A DNA stretch of 64,000 nt from Microcella frigidaquae (GTDB lineage Bacteria > Actinomycetota > Actinomycetes > Actinomycetales > Microbacteriaceae), in NCBI RefSeq assembly GCF_014200395.1, contig NZ_JACHBS010000001.1, forward strand, positions 1,054,001-1,118,000. The letters are read 5' to 3'. The notes beneath the pieces are model-generated. The model saw only the letters and a list, made by a program, of their open reading frames with translations. It had not been told where the DNA came from and did not search any database. This document shows, piece by piece, positions 53,252 to 63,337 of the stretch. Made by a program: the position numbers and the translations under genes. Position 1 is the first letter of the stretch; every line of letters begins with the position of its first letter.

Positions 53252-53300
53252 CGATCTGACCACTGATCGGCGTAGAGTGTGCCGCATCATGGTCAGATCG
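53252..53300 (+). promoter_or_regulatory. Lrp/AsnC operator and leaderless-type promoter
   Basis: CGATCTGACCA (53252-53262) and TGGTCAGATCG (53290-53300) are perfect 11-bp inverted repeats flanking a TAGAGT -10-like element (53273-53278). The right arm covers the ATG of the lrp-like gene. A start of transcription 7-10 nt after the -10 would make a leaderless mRNA. The site is also placed to control the divergent decarboxylase operon. Confidence 0.6.
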
Positions 53301-53759
53301 AGCAGAATCCTCGACCCCACGAGCCGCCGCATCGTGCGCGCGCTCGACCGCGACCCGCGCGCCGCCGTGGGCGGGCTGGCCGAGACGCTGGGCCTCGCCC
53401 GCGGAACCGTGCAGAGCCGTATCGCGCAGCTCTTCGACGGGCGCACCCTGCGCCCCACGAGCACGACGGTGCCGCCCGAGACGCTCGGGTACAGCATCCG
53501 CGCCGTCGTGACCGCGGAGGTCGACCAGGACCGCTTCGAGGAGGCGATGGTCGCGCTGCAGGAGATCCCGACCATCATCGAGTGCGTCGCCACCTCGGGC
53601 CAGAACGACCTGCTCTGCCAGGTCGTCGCGCGCGACACCGACGACCTGTACGCGGTCGGCCAGCGCATCCTGCGCTGCCCGGGAATCCGGCGCACGGCGA
53701 CGTCGATCGTGCTCAAGGAACTGATCGCCTACCGCACCATTCCTCTGCTCGAGAGCTGA
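53289..53759 (+). CDS. Lrp/AsnC-family transcriptional regulator
   Basis: A 156-residue regulator with an N-terminal HTH (GGLAETLGLARGTVQSRIAQ) and a C-terminal RAM ligand-binding domain (AVVTAEVDQDRFEEAMVALQ and IIECVATSGQNDLLCQVVAR). It binds amino acids and controls their metabolism. ATG 53289 gives normal family length; longer frames lack a site. It is divergent from the amino-acid decarboxylase/dehydrogenase genes, its probable targets, and followed 65 bp later by an RraB-like gene. Confidence 0.93.
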   Translation: MVRSSRILDPTSRRIVRALDRDPRAAVGGLAETLGLARGTVQSRIAQLFDGRTLRPTSTTVPPETLGYSIRAVVTAEVDQDRFEEAMVALQEIPTIIECVATSGQNDLLCQVVARDTDDLYAVGQRILRCPGIRRTATSIVLKELIAYRTIPLLES

Positions 53760-53824
53760 GCCGGACGCGCCGTCGGCTCGCGCGCAATGTGCATTCCGCG
53801 CCAACTCGGTCTACCATCGCGCGA

Positions 53825-54157
53825 GTGGCTGATCTCCAGACGCACCTCACCTGCAACGTCGAGCAGTACTCGCAGCGCATCAAGATGCGCGACGACGTCG
53901 ATGCGGCCCGCGAGGTGGAGCACTTCGCGAACTTCCGCGCCATCAAGGATGCCCGCACCGCCGGCGCCGCCCTCGAGAAACGCGGCTACGGCGTGACGGT
54001 GACCCGTCGGTTCATCGCGCGCGGCACGCTGCGCGCGACGAAGCAGGCGACGGTCGACGTCGAGTCGGCCGACCGGATGGTCGAGGAGGTCTTCGCCGTC
54101 GTCGCTGCGCACCACGGCGACTACGACGGCTGGGCCGCCCCCCTCGTGCAGGGCTAG
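53825..54157 (+). CDS. RraB-like ribonuclease E inhibitor family protein
   Basis: A 110-residue protein with the RraB-type fold: DDVDAAREVEHFANFRAIKD, AALEKRGYGVTVTRRF, and the acidic VFAVVAAHHGDYDGWAAPLV at the C-terminus. RraB binds and inhibits RNase E in enterobacteria; actinobacterial relatives are mostly untested. Start is GTG 53825. Its end is 14 bp from the stop of the convergent amidohydrolase. Confidence 0.85.
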   Translation: MADLQTHLTCNVEQYSQRIKMRDDVDAAREVEHFANFRAIKDARTAGAALEKRGYGVTVTRRFIARGTLRATKQATVDVESADRMVEEVFAVVAAHHGDYDGWAAPLVQG

Positions 54158-54170
54158 CCGGTCGAGGGCT

Positions 54171-55214
54171 TCAGGCCCCGACGTCCTCCAGGTCGCCGAC
54201 GGCGACCGACACCGCGCCGGTCAACTCGGCGATCGCTCCGGGGCGCTCGGGCATCCAGGTCAGGCGCTTCTTCCAGCGGCCGCGGCCGAAGCCGCCGACG
54301 AGCGCGCGCAGCACGGCCGTCTCATCGAGACCGGCCTCGGCGAGCGCCACGAGCTCGTCGCGATGCACGCCGAGTGGCTGCTCGCCGTTGCCGAGGTCGC
54401 TGCCGTAGAGCACCTCTCCCCCGGCGGTGCGGAAGGCGCGCAGGTTCGCCAGCGCGGCCGCGCGCTCGGCCGCGTTCTCCACCGGGTCATGGATGGCGAG
54501 CGTCGACACCCAGCGCTGGCCCTGCGCGACAGCCCGCGCGACGAGCGCCTCCGGCAGCACCTCGCTGAACGGCGTGTGCGAGAGCACGTCGACCCCGGCC
54601 GCGATCGCGCGCTCTGCCTGGCCCACCCCCTCGACGTGCGCGACGACGGGCAGGCCGGCGGCGCGCGCCTCGGCGACCACATCCGCGAGCAGGTCGTCGC
54701 TCCAAGTCGGGCCGGCGTCGCCGTGCAGAGCGACCTTGATGCGGGATGCTCCTGCCGCTCCCTGCTCGGCGACGGCGAGCTCGGCGTCATCGGCCGAGGC
54801 GACCTCGCGCACCGAGCCGGCGGGCGCCCAGGCGCGATCGCTCGGGTAGCCGCCCGGCGCCGTGAGGAACGCCCCCGCGAACTCGACGGCGACGCCGAAC
54901 GGGTCGGGTTCGGCGAGCACGGCGAGGGTGTCGGGGTCACCTCCGAGGTCGATCACGCGCGACAGGCCGCCGGCGAGCAGCTGGGTGCGGGCATCCGCCG
55001 GCAGCAGCTGCAGATGGGTGTGGTGGTCGCAGAAGCCGGGCAGCAGCACACCGGGGATCGGGATCACGTCGGCGGGCAACGCCGAGGGGGCCGGCCCGAC
55101 GTAGTGCAGGGTCGCGCCGCCGCGGCGCACGATGCTCGGACCCATCCACGTGCCGCGCCACAGGTCGGCGACGTGGAAAGTCGCGGGCGGCGCGTTCATG
55201 ACGAGCGGGCTCAT
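54171..55214 (-). CDS. Amidohydrolase-family protein
   Basis: A 347-residue metal-dependent hydrolase. The motif [15 protein letters not shown] gives the first two metal His, [15 protein letters not shown] and [11 protein letters not shown] further His, and [16 protein letters not shown] the last Asp. ATG 55214 overlaps the dioxygenase stop (ATGA). Its place right after tryptophan dioxygenase makes N-formylkynurenine hydrolysis an attractive guess, because no dedicated formamidase gene is visible, but other cyclic amides or ureas are possible. Confidence 0.87.
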   Translation of the reverse strand: MSPLVMNAPPATFHVADLWRGTWMGPSIVRRGGATLHYVGPAPSALPADVIPIPGVLLPGFCDHHTHLQLLPADARTQLLAGGLSRVIDLGGDPDTLAVLAEPDPFGVAVEFAGAFLTAPGGYPSDRAWAPAGSVREVASADDAELAVAEQGAAGASRIKVALHGDAGPTWSDDLLADVVAEARAAGLPVVAHVEGVGQAERAIAAGVDVLSHTPFSEVLPEALVARAVAQGQRWVSTLAIHDPVENAAERAAALANLRAFRTAGGEVLYGSDLGNGEQPLGVHRDELVALAEAGLDETAVLRALVGGFGRGRWKKRLTWMPERPGAIAELTGAVSVAVGDLEDVGA

Positions 55215-56098
55215 GCCTGGCCGATCTCGGTGCGCACCGCGTACAGCTCGGGAAAGAAGGTGAGCTCGAGGGCGCGCTGCAGGAAGTCGACGCCGCTCGA
55301 ACCGCCCGTGCCGCGCTTGAAGCCGATCGTGCGCCGCACGGTACGCAGGTGCCGGAACCGCCAGAGCTGGAAGTTGTCCTCCAGGTCGACGAGCTCTTCG
55401 CACGTCTCGTAGATGCGCCAGGTGTCGTCATCGCCGCCGTGGGCGCCCTCGTAGATGGCGACGAACACCGGCACGAGCTCGGGCGTGAACACGTGCGCCT
55501 GCGTCACGTCGCGCTCGAGCACGCTCGCCGGAATCGGCACGCCGTGACGCGCGAGGTACCGCAAGAACTCGTCGTACAAGCTCGGCTCCTGCAGCAGCCC
55601 CTCGAGCACGGCGTGCGCCTCGGGGTCGCTCTCGAACACCCGCAGCATGCCCGCGTGCTTGTTGCCGAGGATGAACTCGATCGCGCGGTACTGGTGCGAC
55701 TGGAAGCCGGAGGAATTGCCGAGGAACCCGCGGAACTCGGCGTACTCGGTCGGCGTCAGCGTGGCGAGCACGCTCCACTGCTGGATGAGCGTCTCTTGAA
55801 TGTGCTTGATGCGCGCGATGCGCTTGAGCGCCCCGCCGAGGTCGTCGTCGATCAAGCACTGGCGGGCGGCGCGGGCCTCGTGCAGCAGCAGCTTCATCCA
55901 GAGCTCGCTCGTCTGGTGCTGGATGATGAACAGCAGCTCATCGTGGTGCTCGGGCTCGCTGATCGGGCGCTGCAGCTGCAGCAGCTCGGGCAGGGCGAGG
56001 TACGCGCCGTAGCTCATGCGAGTCGAGAAGTCGGTGACGACCGTGTCTTCGATCGCGCGGGTGTTCTCGGCGGCCCCGCCGCTCGTCTTCTGGCTCAT
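55211..56098 (-). CDS. kynA: Tryptophan 2,3-dioxygenase
   Basis: A 295-residue heme dioxygenase that opens the indole ring of tryptophan to N-formylkynurenine. Family blocks are all present: [36 protein letters not shown] with the distal His, [20 protein letters not shown], and the C-terminal [19 protein letters not shown] with the proximal heme ligand His, then [15 protein letters not shown]. Its start and stop overlap genes on both sides by 4 nt, so it is translated within one operon. Confidence 0.95.
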   Translation of the reverse strand: MSQKTSGGAAENTRAIEDTVVTDFSTRMSYGAYLALPELLQLQRPISEPEHHDELLFIIQHQTSELWMKLLLHEARAARQCLIDDDLGGALKRIARIKHIQETLIQQWSVLATLTPTEYAEFRGFLGNSSGFQSHQYRAIEFILGNKHAGMLRVFESDPEAHAVLEGLLQEPSLYDEFLRYLARHGVPIPASVLERDVTQAHVFTPELVPVFVAIYEGAHGGDDDTWRIYETCEELVDLEDNFQLWRFRHLRTVRRTIGFKRGTGGSSGVDFLQRALELTFFPELYAVRTEIGQA

Positions 56099-57828
56099 GG
56101 CAGCTCCGGGGTGTGCGGCGGCGGTACGCGCGTGCCATCGAGAGCGGAGCCGGGCCGGGTGGCCGCCGCCTCGAAGGCCGCCGCGAACGCGAGCAGCCGG
56201 GTGTCGTCGTAGGCGCGACCCGCGAAGGTCAGGCCGATGGGCATGCCGATGTCGGCCATGAGCCCCATCGGCACCTGCACGCACGGAATGCCGAGGTGCC
56301 GCGGCACGAGGTTGCCGTTGGCCACCCAGGTGCCATTGCGCCACGCGAGCTCGGCGCTCGCGGGGTTGACATCGGCGTCAGCGGGCCCGACATCGGCGAC
56401 GGCCGGGAAGACGACCGCGTCGAGGCCGAGCTCGTCCATCCAGGCCTCGAGGTCGCGCCGTCGCGTCTCGGCGAGCCCGCGCACCCCCTCGGCGATGGTC
56501 GGGATCAGCTCGAGCGCGGGCACCCCGCTCGCGCGCGCGCGGTGCACGTAGTCGGCGAGGTCGACGTCCTCCGGCGCGAAGCGGCTGAGGTGATCGTCGT
56601 ACTGCCCGGGCAGCGAGCCGGGCGGGGTCGGGAAGATGAGCTCCGGGTCCACGTCGGCGAGGCGGTGCAGCGCGGGGTCGCCGTTCGCTTGGAGGAACTC
56701 CTCCCACCCCCACATGCTCAGCTCGTAGAGCTCGTGGTCGGCGAAGTGCGGCGGAACGAGGCCGCGCGCGACCATCGAGCGGTCATCCGCCCGGCCCCGG
56801 CTCTCGTAGTTCGTGACGACCGGGAAGTCGACCTCGACCACGGTCGCGCCGGCCGCCTCGAGGTCGGCGCGGGCCTTCTGCCACTGCGCGATCACGGTCG
56901 GCCGCGTCTCGATGGGGTCGTCACCACCGCGCTCGGCCCCCAGGTACATGCGGGGCACACCCAGGCGCATGCCGCTGAGGGCATGCGGGTCAGCGAGGGC
57001 GGGGTACGACGCGGGGCGCAGCTGCGATGACGGCGGGATGCTCACCCACGGCTGCACCCGCCAGAAGTCTCCGCGGCTCTGCGCATCATCGGCCACGACC
57101 GCGTCGAGCACCAGCAGCAGCTCGGCCATCGTGCGAGTGTAGGGAACAACCACGTCCATCGTCGGCACGAGCGGCCAGTTGCCCCGCACCGAGATCACGC
57201 CCCAGCTGGGCGTGTAGCAGCACAGCCCGTTGTTGCTCGCGGGGCCGCGGCCGCTCGACCACGTCTCCTCGGCGAGGGCGAAGGCCGCGAACGAGGCCGC
57301 GAGCCCCGTGCCCGAGCCGTTCGACGAGCCCGAGCCGAACGGCGCCGTCAGGTAGGCGGGGTTGTACGGGCTCTCGGCGCGGCCGTAGAGGCCGCGCTGC
57401 ATGCCGCCGTTGGCCATCGGCGGCATGTTGGTGAGCCCGAGGCAGATCGCGCCCGCGGCGCGCAACCGCTCGATCGTGAAGGCATCGTGCTGGGCGACGA
57501 GGTCGGCGAAGGCCGGCGAGCCGCTCGCCACGGTCAGGCCGCGCACCATGTAGCTATCCTTCGCCAGGTACGGGATGCCGTCGAGCGGGCCGAGCGCCCG
57601 ACCCGCGGCGCGGCGCTCGTCGCTCGCGCGGGCCTCGGCGAGGGCATCCGGATTGTCGACGACGACGGCGTTGAGGGCTGGCCGCGCGCCGTCGGGCGAG
57701 GGCTGCCGATCGTAGGCCGCTATACGCGCCTGATAGCCCTCGACGAGCGCGACCGCGGTGGTGCGGCCCTCGGCGAGCGCCGCCGCGAGGGTGGGGATGT
57801 CGGTCTCGACGAGCGGCAGACGGGTCAC
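56095..57828 (-). CDS. Amidase-signature family enzyme
   Basis: A 577-residue amidase. The Ser-cisSer-Lys triad is visible: [12 protein letters not shown] (Lys), [17 protein letters not shown] (cis-Ser), and [17 protein letters not shown] (nucleophile Ser). It is longer than typical amidases by about 80 residues in the middle. GTG 57828 overlaps the agmatine deiminase stop (GTGA). Its position suggests it could hydrolyse N-carbamoylputrescine or an amide made in this pathway, but that is inference. Confidence 0.9.
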   Translation of the reverse strand: MTRLPLVETDIPTLAAALAEGRTTAVALVEGYQARIAAYDRQPSPDGARPALNAVVVDNPDALAEARASDERRAAGRALGPLDGIPYLAKDSYMVRGLTVASGSPAFADLVAQHDAFTIERLRAAGAICLGLTNMPPMANGGMQRGLYGRAESPYNPAYLTAPFGSGSSNGSGTGLAASFAAFALAEETWSSGRGPASNNGLCCYTPSWGVISVRGNWPLVPTMDVVVPYTRTMAELLLVLDAVVADDAQSRGDFWRVQPWVSIPPSSQLRPASYPALADPHALSGMRLGVPRMYLGAERGGDDPIETRPTVIAQWQKARADLEAAGATVVEVDFPVVTNYESRGRADDRSMVARGLVPPHFADHELYELSMWGWEEFLQANGDPALHRLADVDPELIFPTPPGSLPGQYDDHLSRFAPEDVDLADYVHRARASGVPALELIPTIAEGVRGLAETRRRDLEAWMDELGLDAVVFPAVADVGPADADVNPASAELAWRNGTWVANGNLVPRHLGIPCVQVPMGLMADIGMPIGLTFAGRAYDDTRLLAFAAAFEAAATRPGSALDGTRVPPPHTPELP

Positions 57829-58877
57829 GCGCCGTCCTTTGCGAGCGTGCCGCTCGACGCGGGCCCCGCCGGCTGCTGCTGCGTGATGCAGTGGATGCCG
57901 CCGCCCCGCGCGAAGATCTCGCGCGCGTCGACCGTCACGATCTCGCGGCCGTAGGCCTCGGCGAGCGCCTCGCGCGCGCGGGCATCCGCCACCGGGTCGT
58001 CGAAGCCGCAGGCGATGATGCCGCCGTTGACGACGAGGTGGTTGACGTAGCTGTAATCGACGAAGCCCTCCTCGTCGCGCAGTTGCGCGGGGGCGGGCAG
58101 CTCGATCAGTTCGAGGCGGCGGCCGCGCGCGTCGGTCGCGTCGCGCAGCGCGTCGTAGATGGCGGGCATGACCGCGTGGTCGGGATGCTCGGGATCGTGC
58201 TGCGCGTGCACGAGCACGCGGCCCGGGCTCGCGAAGGTGGCGACGATGTCGACGTGCCCGCGCGTGCCGAGCTCGTCGTAGTCGCGCGTCAGGCCGCGGG
58301 GCAGCCAGATCGCGGTGGTCGTGCCGATCGTGCGGGCCAGCTCGGCCTCGACGCGCTCCTTGGTCGCCCACGGGTTGCGGTCGGGGTCGAGCTGCACCGT
58401 CTCCGTCACCAGCACGGTGCCCTCGCCGTCGACGTGGATGCCGCCACCCTCGTTGACGAGCAGGCTGGGCACGCGGGCGACCCCGAGCTCGTCGAGGATG
58501 CGCGCGGCGATGAGCGCGTCATCCGCGCAGTCGGCGCCCTGGCCCCAGGCGTTGAAGATCCAGTCGACGCCGCCCAGTTCGCCGGTCTCGTCGTCGATGA
58601 CGAAGGTGGGGCCGAAGTCGCGCATCCAGAAGTCGTTGAGCGGCGCCTCGATGATGTCGATCTCGGCGCTCAGCATGCGGCGGGCGCGCTCGCGCTCGGT
58701 CGGGTCGACGACCATCGTCACCGGTTCGAAGGGGAGGATCGCGTGGGCGACCGCGGTCCATGCTGCGTAGGTCGACTCCCGAGCTGCGGACGAGTCGCCC
58801 ATCACCTCGCCCTCGCGCGGGAACGCCATCCAGATGCGCTCGTGCGGGTCGGTCTCGGCGGGCATGCGCCAGGCCAT
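57825..58877 (-). CDS. aguA: Agmatine deiminase
   Basis: A 350-residue agmatine iminohydrolase (PAD_porph family) that makes N-carbamoylputrescine and ammonia. Active-site blocks are NDFWMRDFGPTFVID, VNEGGGIHVDGEGTVLVTE, RGHVDIVATF and the catalytic Cys in GGGIHCITQQQP. ATG 58877 gives normal length. It opens a four-gene overlapping operon and lies 152 bp from the last gene of a polyamine-type ABC transporter on the same strand. Confidence 0.95.
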   Translation of the reverse strand: MAWRMPAETDPHERIWMAFPREGEVMGDSSAARESTYAAWTAVAHAILPFEPVTMVVDPTERERARRMLSAEIDIIEAPLNDFWMRDFGPTFVIDDETGELGGVDWIFNAWGQGADCADDALIAARILDELGVARVPSLLVNEGGGIHVDGEGTVLVTETVQLDPDRNPWATKERVEAELARTIGTTTAIWLPRGLTRDYDELGTRGHVDIVATFASPGRVLVHAQHDPEHPDHAVMPAIYDALRDATDARGRRLELIELPAPAQLRDEEGFVDYSYVNHLVVNGGIIACGFDDPVADARAREALAEAYGREIVTVDAREIFARGGGIHCITQQQPAGPASSGTLAKDGA

Positions 58878-59029
58878 CGGATGCTCCTCTCACGCCGCCC
58901 GTGCGGCACTGCCCGGGCGTGCCCCGAGCCTACCGATCGCCACGCGCGTGGGCGCACCCACCCGAAGGATGCACCCGCGCGGGGCGGCGCGGGCAGAGGG
59001 ATCCACCGCGCCGGGGAGGAGGGCTACCC

Positions 59030-59842
59030 CTAGCGCTCCTCCTCCTCAGCGCGGGTGAGGCGCTGGGAGATGTAGACCGGGATGAACGACAGCAGGATGA
59101 GCACGGTCGCGATGACGTTGACCTGGGTGGCCTCGTTGGGGCGGGCCATCTGGTTGAACATCCACAGCGGCAGCGTGTCGACACCGGCCGGGGCGGTGAA
59201 GATCGTGACGACGATCTCGTCGAAGCTCAGCGCGAAGGCGAGCAGACCACCGGCGACGAAGGCCGTGCGGAACTGCGGGAAGGTGACGAGCCGGAAGGTC
59301 TGCCACAGGCTGGCGCCGAGATCCATCGAGGCCTCCTGCATGCTCGGGTTCATCCGACGCAGGCGCGCGAACACGTTGTTGAACACCATGACGATGCAGA
59401 AGGTCGCGTGGGCGATGATCATGCCGAAGTAGCCCACCTGGATTCCGGCCGGCTCGAGCACGTTGTTGAACGAGTTGCTGAAGGCGACACCGGTGACGAC
59501 GCCCGGAAGCGCGATCGGGAGCACGATCAGCAGGTTGACGGTGTGCTTGCCGAAGAACTCGAAGCGCTGGAGGGCGAACGCGGCCAGGGTGCCGAGGAGC
59601 AGCGCGATGACCATCGCGCCGGCGGCGACGATGACCGAGTTCTGCACGGCGGCCCAGAGGGCCTCGTTCTGGAAGGCGCGGACCCACCAGTCGAGGGTGA
59701 ACCCGCTGATCGGCCAGTTGGCGATGGGGGCGACGTTGAACGAGTTGATGATGACGAGGAACAGCGGTGCGTACAGGAACAGCAGGACGATGGCGACGAC
59801 GACGCCGAAGGCGACCTTGGTGCCGCGGGTGAGTCTCAGCAT
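59030..59842 (-). CDS. Polyamine-type ABC transporter permease (PotC-like)
   Basis: A 270-residue permease with six membrane segments. The cytoplasmic EAA loop appears as EASMDLGASLWQTFRLVTFP, and the FDEIVVTIFTAPAGVDTLP loop and short acidic tail TRAEEEER are typical of PotC. It is the last gene of the transporter operon, 7 bp after potB. It forms the membrane channel with the PotB-like subunit. Confidence 0.92.
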   Translation of the reverse strand: MLRLTRGTKVAFGVVVAIVLLFLYAPLFLVIINSFNVAPIANWPISGFTLDWWVRAFQNEALWAAVQNSVIVAAGAMVIALLLGTLAAFALQRFEFFGKHTVNLLIVLPIALPGVVTGVAFSNSFNNVLEPAGIQVGYFGMIIAHATFCIVMVFNNVFARLRRMNPSMQEASMDLGASLWQTFRLVTFPQFRTAFVAGGLLAFALSFDEIVVTIFTAPAGVDTLPLWMFNQMARPNEATQVNVIATVLILLSFIPVYISQRLTRAEEEER

Positions 59843-59849
59843 GAGCGCG

Positions 59850-60764
59850 TCACATCCTCTCGAGGGCGCCGGTGCGGCGGGTGACGACCAGGTAGATGAC
59901 CACGAAGGCGATCGGGATCACCGAGAACGCGGCCGCCACGGGCGGGTTCAGGTTGATGTTGGAGGCGATGATGCTGCCGATCATCTGCGCGTTCGCCCCG
60001 CCGACGAAGCGGGCGACGATGTAGTCGCCGAGGCTCAGCGAGAAGGTGAACACGCTGCCCGCGAGCAGTGCCGGCCAGAGCAGCGGCAGCACGACCGTGC
60101 GGATCGTCGTCGCGCCTCGGGCGCCGAGGTCGGCGGAGGCGTCGAACAGGTTGACGGGGATCTGCCGGATCGCGGTGTACACGGGCAGCGCCATGTACGG
60201 GAACCACAGGTAGGTGAGCGTGAGCACGACGGTGAGGAGGCTGAAGCCGGGCCCGGTGATGCCGAACGGCGCCATCACCCAGTTGAAGAAGCCCTCCTCG
60301 GTGAAGGTGATGCGCATGGCGAGGATCTTCACGAGGTAGCCCGCCCAGAGGGGCAGGGTGATCGCGACAGCGAGCACGGCGCGCAGCCAGGGTGAGGCGA
60401 GCTTGGCCATGAAGATGCCGAGCGGGATCGCGAAGGCGGCGCTCAGCAGGGTGACGGCGAGCGCGATGCCGAGGGTGCGCAGGGCCGTGGTGACGTAGGC
60501 GGGCTCGCTGAACACGAGCACGAAGTTGTCGAGGGTGAAGCCCGGGATCACCTTGGAGGTGAAGGGGTCGATGAACCAGAAGGCCGTGACGAGCAGCAGC
60601 GCCAGAGAGACGATGTAGAGGCCGATCAGCCAGGTGAGCGGGAGGCTCAGGAGGCCGACCAAGCGCATCCAGCGATGGCGGTACAGCAGCGTGGAGAGCG
60701 GCTTGCTCTTCGCGGCGGCAGGAGCCGAGCTCGGCGCCGTCGGCGGTGTCGCGATCGCGGTCAC
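59850..60764 (-). CDS. Polyamine-type ABC transporter permease (PotB-like)
   Basis: A 304-residue permease with six membrane segments after a Pro/Ala-rich start. LFDASADLGARGATTIRTVV is its EAA loop, contacting the ATPase. The SLGDYIVARFVGGANAQMIG segment is conserved in PotB. It lies between the binding-protein gene (84-bp gap) and the PotC-like permease (7-bp gap). Confidence 0.92.
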   Translation of the reverse strand: MTAIATPPTAPSSAPAAAKSKPLSTLLYRHRWMRLVGLLSLPLTWLIGLYIVSLALLLVTAFWFIDPFTSKVIPGFTLDNFVLVFSEPAYVTTALRTLGIALAVTLLSAAFAIPLGIFMAKLASPWLRAVLAVAITLPLWAGYLVKILAMRITFTEEGFFNWVMAPFGITGPGFSLLTVVLTLTYLWFPYMALPVYTAIRQIPVNLFDASADLGARGATTIRTVVLPLLWPALLAGSVFTFSLSLGDYIVARFVGGANAQMIGSIIASNINLNPPVAAAFSVIPIAFVVIYLVVTRRTGALERM

Positions 60765-60848
60765 GAGGGTCCTTCTTCGCGGTCGGGGTGGAGATGAGGG
60801 GTGGGGGTGCGGAGGGGCGGGCGAGCCCGCCCCTCCGCGGTCAGGCGG

Positions 60849-62027
60849 TTAGCCCTTGATGGTCGCCCAGGCGTTCGTCCAGTCCTGGAACGAGGTGCAC
60901 TTCACGTCGGTGCGGCCGTCGATGCACTGCTCGATCGGGGTGGTCCAGTACCAGACGTTCTCGAAGTAGTCCTCGTTGAGGGCGTTGAACTCCTCGCAGT
61001 GGGCAGCAGCCTCGTCGTTGAGCTCGCAGAACGCGCCGTTGGCGGGCGCCATTCCGAAGTTCATGGCGATGGCGCCGTTGACCTCAGCAGAGCTGGTGTA
61101 GTCCATCCAGAGGTAGGCGCAGTTCGGAGCGTCCGACTGGCTGGAGATCATCCACGCGTCGGCCCATCCGGTCGAGCCCTCCTGCGGCAGGGTGCCCTGC
61201 ATGCGGTCGTCCGCAGCCAGCTTGCGCAGGATCTCCCACGAGGTGCCCGCGACGGTGGTGCCGCCGACGAACGAGGTGATCTGCGCGACCGGGTCGGCCC
61301 AGTACTCGGCGACGATGCCGTTCTGCTGCTTGAGCAGGTCGACCGCGGCCTCCAGCTGCGTCTCGTCGAGCGCGTAGGGGTTCTGGATGCCCAGCTCAGG
61401 CTGGTGGTACATCAGGTAGACCGCGGCGTCGGCGATGTAGATCGGGGCGTCGTACGCGGTGATCTGGCCGGCGTAGGGGCTGTCGGCCTCCCACACGATG
61501 TCCCAGCTGGTGGGCGTCTCGGTGACGACCTCGCTGTTGTACTGCAGGATGTTGGCGCCGCGGCCGATCGGAACACCGTAGACGTTGCCGTTGATGGTGT
61601 CGTAGATCTGGCCCTGCATGCCGGGAACGATGTCGTCGCCGAAATTCGGGATCAGATCGCGGTTGATCGGGGCGACGTCGCCGCCGACGATCAGGCGCAG
61701 GCTGGCGTCACCCGAGGCCGAGACGAGGTCGTAGTCGCCGGTGCGCATGAGCTGCACCATCTCGTCGCTCGTGCCGGCGACGCGACGGTTCACGACGCAG
61801 CCGGTCTCCTCGGTGAACGTGTCGGCCCAGGCCGGCTCGACGAAGCCCGACCAGGCGATGATGTCGACCTGGCCCTCGGGCTCGCCCAGCTCTTCGAGCA
61901 TGGGGACGTCGGGCACGTCGAAGACGAGCTCGCCCGAGCCCTCCTCGGCGGCCGGGGCCGCACAGCCGGCGAGCATCAGCGCTGACACTGCCGCCGTGGC
62001 CGAGATGGCCATCAGCTTGTTCTTCAT
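60849..62027 (-). CDS. Polyamine-type substrate-binding lipoprotein (PotD-like)
   Basis: A 392-residue periplasmic-type binding protein anchored as a lipoprotein (signal MKNKLMAISATAAVSAL, lipobox LAGC with Cys at residue 22). VDIIAWSGFVEPAWADTFTE, DYDLVSASGDASLRLI and PIGRGANILQYNSE match the PotD/PotF family. Aromatic and acidic residues around NVWYWTTPIEQCIDG are in the usual ligand region, so a cationic amine such as agmatine, putrescine or spermidine is a likely ligand. Confidence 0.92.
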   Translation of the reverse strand: MKNKLMAISATAAVSALMLAGCAAPAAEEGSGELVFDVPDVPMLEELGEPEGQVDIIAWSGFVEPAWADTFTEETGCVVNRRVAGTSDEMVQLMRTGDYDLVSASGDASLRLIVGGDVAPINRDLIPNFGDDIVPGMQGQIYDTINGNVYGVPIGRGANILQYNSEVVTETPTSWDIVWEADSPYAGQITAYDAPIYIADAAVYLMYHQPELGIQNPYALDETQLEAAVDLLKQQNGIVAEYWADPVAQITSFVGGTTVAGTSWEILRKLAADDRMQGTLPQEGSTGWADAWMISSQSDAPNCAYLWMDYTSSAEVNGAIAMNFGMAPANGAFCELNDEAAAHCEEFNALNEDYFENVWYWTTPIEQCIDGRTDVKCTSFQDWTNAWATIKG

Positions 62028-62090
62028 GGTTTCTCCTTGGTGTCGGGGTGTTGCAGGGTGGTGCGGGGGAATGGGCTGTTCTGCCCGGGC

Positions 62091-63209
62091 TCAGGGGACG
62101 ACGGCGGCGTGCTCGGTCACCCAGACCGCGCGCACGGCGTCGCCGCGGTGGTAGGGGGCCGTGTCGCTCGGCGCGTGGTCGTTGTGGCGCTCGGCGATGA
62201 CGCGCAGGCCGTCGACGGTGTCGACGATGTAGCGCGTGGTCGGGCCGGTGTAGACGGTCTCGACGATCGTGCCGTCGACGCAGGTCTCGTGGGCGGCCGG
62301 CTCGGTGCGGGCATCCATGAGGCGCACCCGCTCGGGGCGCACGCTGATGGCCTTCGCAACCCCGGTGAGGCGCTCGGCGTGGCCGGCGTCGATGAGGTTC
62401 GAGATGCCGAGGAACCCGGCGACGAACGCCGTCTGCGGGTACTCGTAGACCTCGCGCGGGGTGCCGACCTGCTCGACCTTGCCGTTGTTGAAGACGGCGA
62501 TGCGGTCGCTGAGCGTCAGAGCCTCCTCCTGGTCGTGGGTGACGAAGATGAAGGTGATGCCGACCTCGCGCTGGATCTGCTTGAGCTCGATCTGCATCTG
62601 CTCGCGCAGCTGCTTGTCGAGGGCACCGAGGGGCTCGTCGAGCAGCAGGACGCGCGGCTGCAGAATCAGCGCGCGAGCGAGGGCGATGCGCTGCCGCTGC
62701 CCGCCCGAGAGCTGGTGCGGCAGACGATCGGCGACGAGGCTGAGGCGCACCTGCTCGAGAGCGGCGGTGACGCGCTCCTTCTGCTCGGCCTTGCTGACTT
62801 TGCGCACGCGGAGGCCGTAGGCCACGTTGTCGGCGATGGTCATGTGCGGGAACAGCGCATAGTCCTGGAACACCGTGTTGACGGTGCGGTCGAACGGCGC
62901 GGCACGGGTGACGTCGGTGCCGGCGATCTCGATGGTGCCGCTCGTGACCTCCTCGAAGCCGGCGATGAGGCGCAGCACGGTGGTCTTGCCCGAGCCCGAG
63001 GGGCCGAGCATGGAGAAGAACTCGCCCGACTCGACGGCGAGCGTCAGGTCGTCGACGGCGACGGTGTCGCCGAACCGCTTGGTGACGGCGTTCAGCTCGA
63101 CACCGCCCTGGCCGCGCGCGGGCGCGTCGGTCGCGGAGGAAGCCGGTGCAGGAGCGGTCGGCGCGGATTCGGTCGGCGCGGATTCGGTCGGCGCGGCGGG
63201 GGCGGACAT
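62091..63209 (-). CDS. Polyamine-type ABC transporter ATPase (PotA-like)
   Basis: A 372-residue ATPase. Walker A is GPSGSGKTTVLRLIAGFE, signature LSGGQRQRIALARAL, Walker B VLLLDEPLGALD, then the H-loop VTHDQEEALTLSDRIAV; a C-terminal TOBE domain (RAVWVTEHAAVVP end) follows. ATG 63209 is preferred because CGGAGGA is 9 nt upstream, inside the longer frame that would start at 63233. The N-terminal extension carries a 15-bp duplication encoding TESAP twice. First gene of the transporter operon. Confidence 0.93.
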   Translation of the reverse strand: MSAPAAPTESAPTESAPTAPAPASSATDAPARGQGGVELNAVTKRFGDTVAVDDLTLAVESGEFFSMLGPSGSGKTTVLRLIAGFEEVTSGTIEIAGTDVTRAAPFDRTVNTVFQDYALFPHMTIADNVAYGLRVRKVSKAEQKERVTAALEQVRLSLVADRLPHQLSGGQRQRIALARALILQPRVLLLDEPLGALDKQLREQMQIELKQIQREVGITFIFVTHDQEEALTLSDRIAVFNNGKVEQVGTPREVYEYPQTAFVAGFLGISNLIDAGHAERLTGVAKAISVRPERVRLMDARTEPAAHETCVDGTIVETVYTGPTTRYIVDTVDGLRVIAERHNDHAPSDTAPYHRGDAVRAVWVTEHAAVVP

Positions 63210-63257
63210 GGCGGCGGGGTTCCTCCGAGACATCGTTGTGGTCGGTGCGATAACTCT

Positions 63258-63308
63258 AAACGTATAGTTTCATAGCTTTTATTTCGATCCGGTAACGCTG
63301 ACGTAACG
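63258..63308. promoter_or_regulatory. AT-rich divergent promoter with candidate regulator sites
   Basis: Between the transporter operon and the GntR gene, an AT-rich stretch holds the palindrome AAACGTATAGTTT (63258-63270) and two direct copies of GTAACG 11 bp apart (63292 and 63303). FadR-type regulators commonly control a divergent operon through such short palindromes. The exact operator is not proved. Confidence 0.4.
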
Positions 63309-63337
63309 TTCCGAGACTCTGGCATCACAATGGGCGC

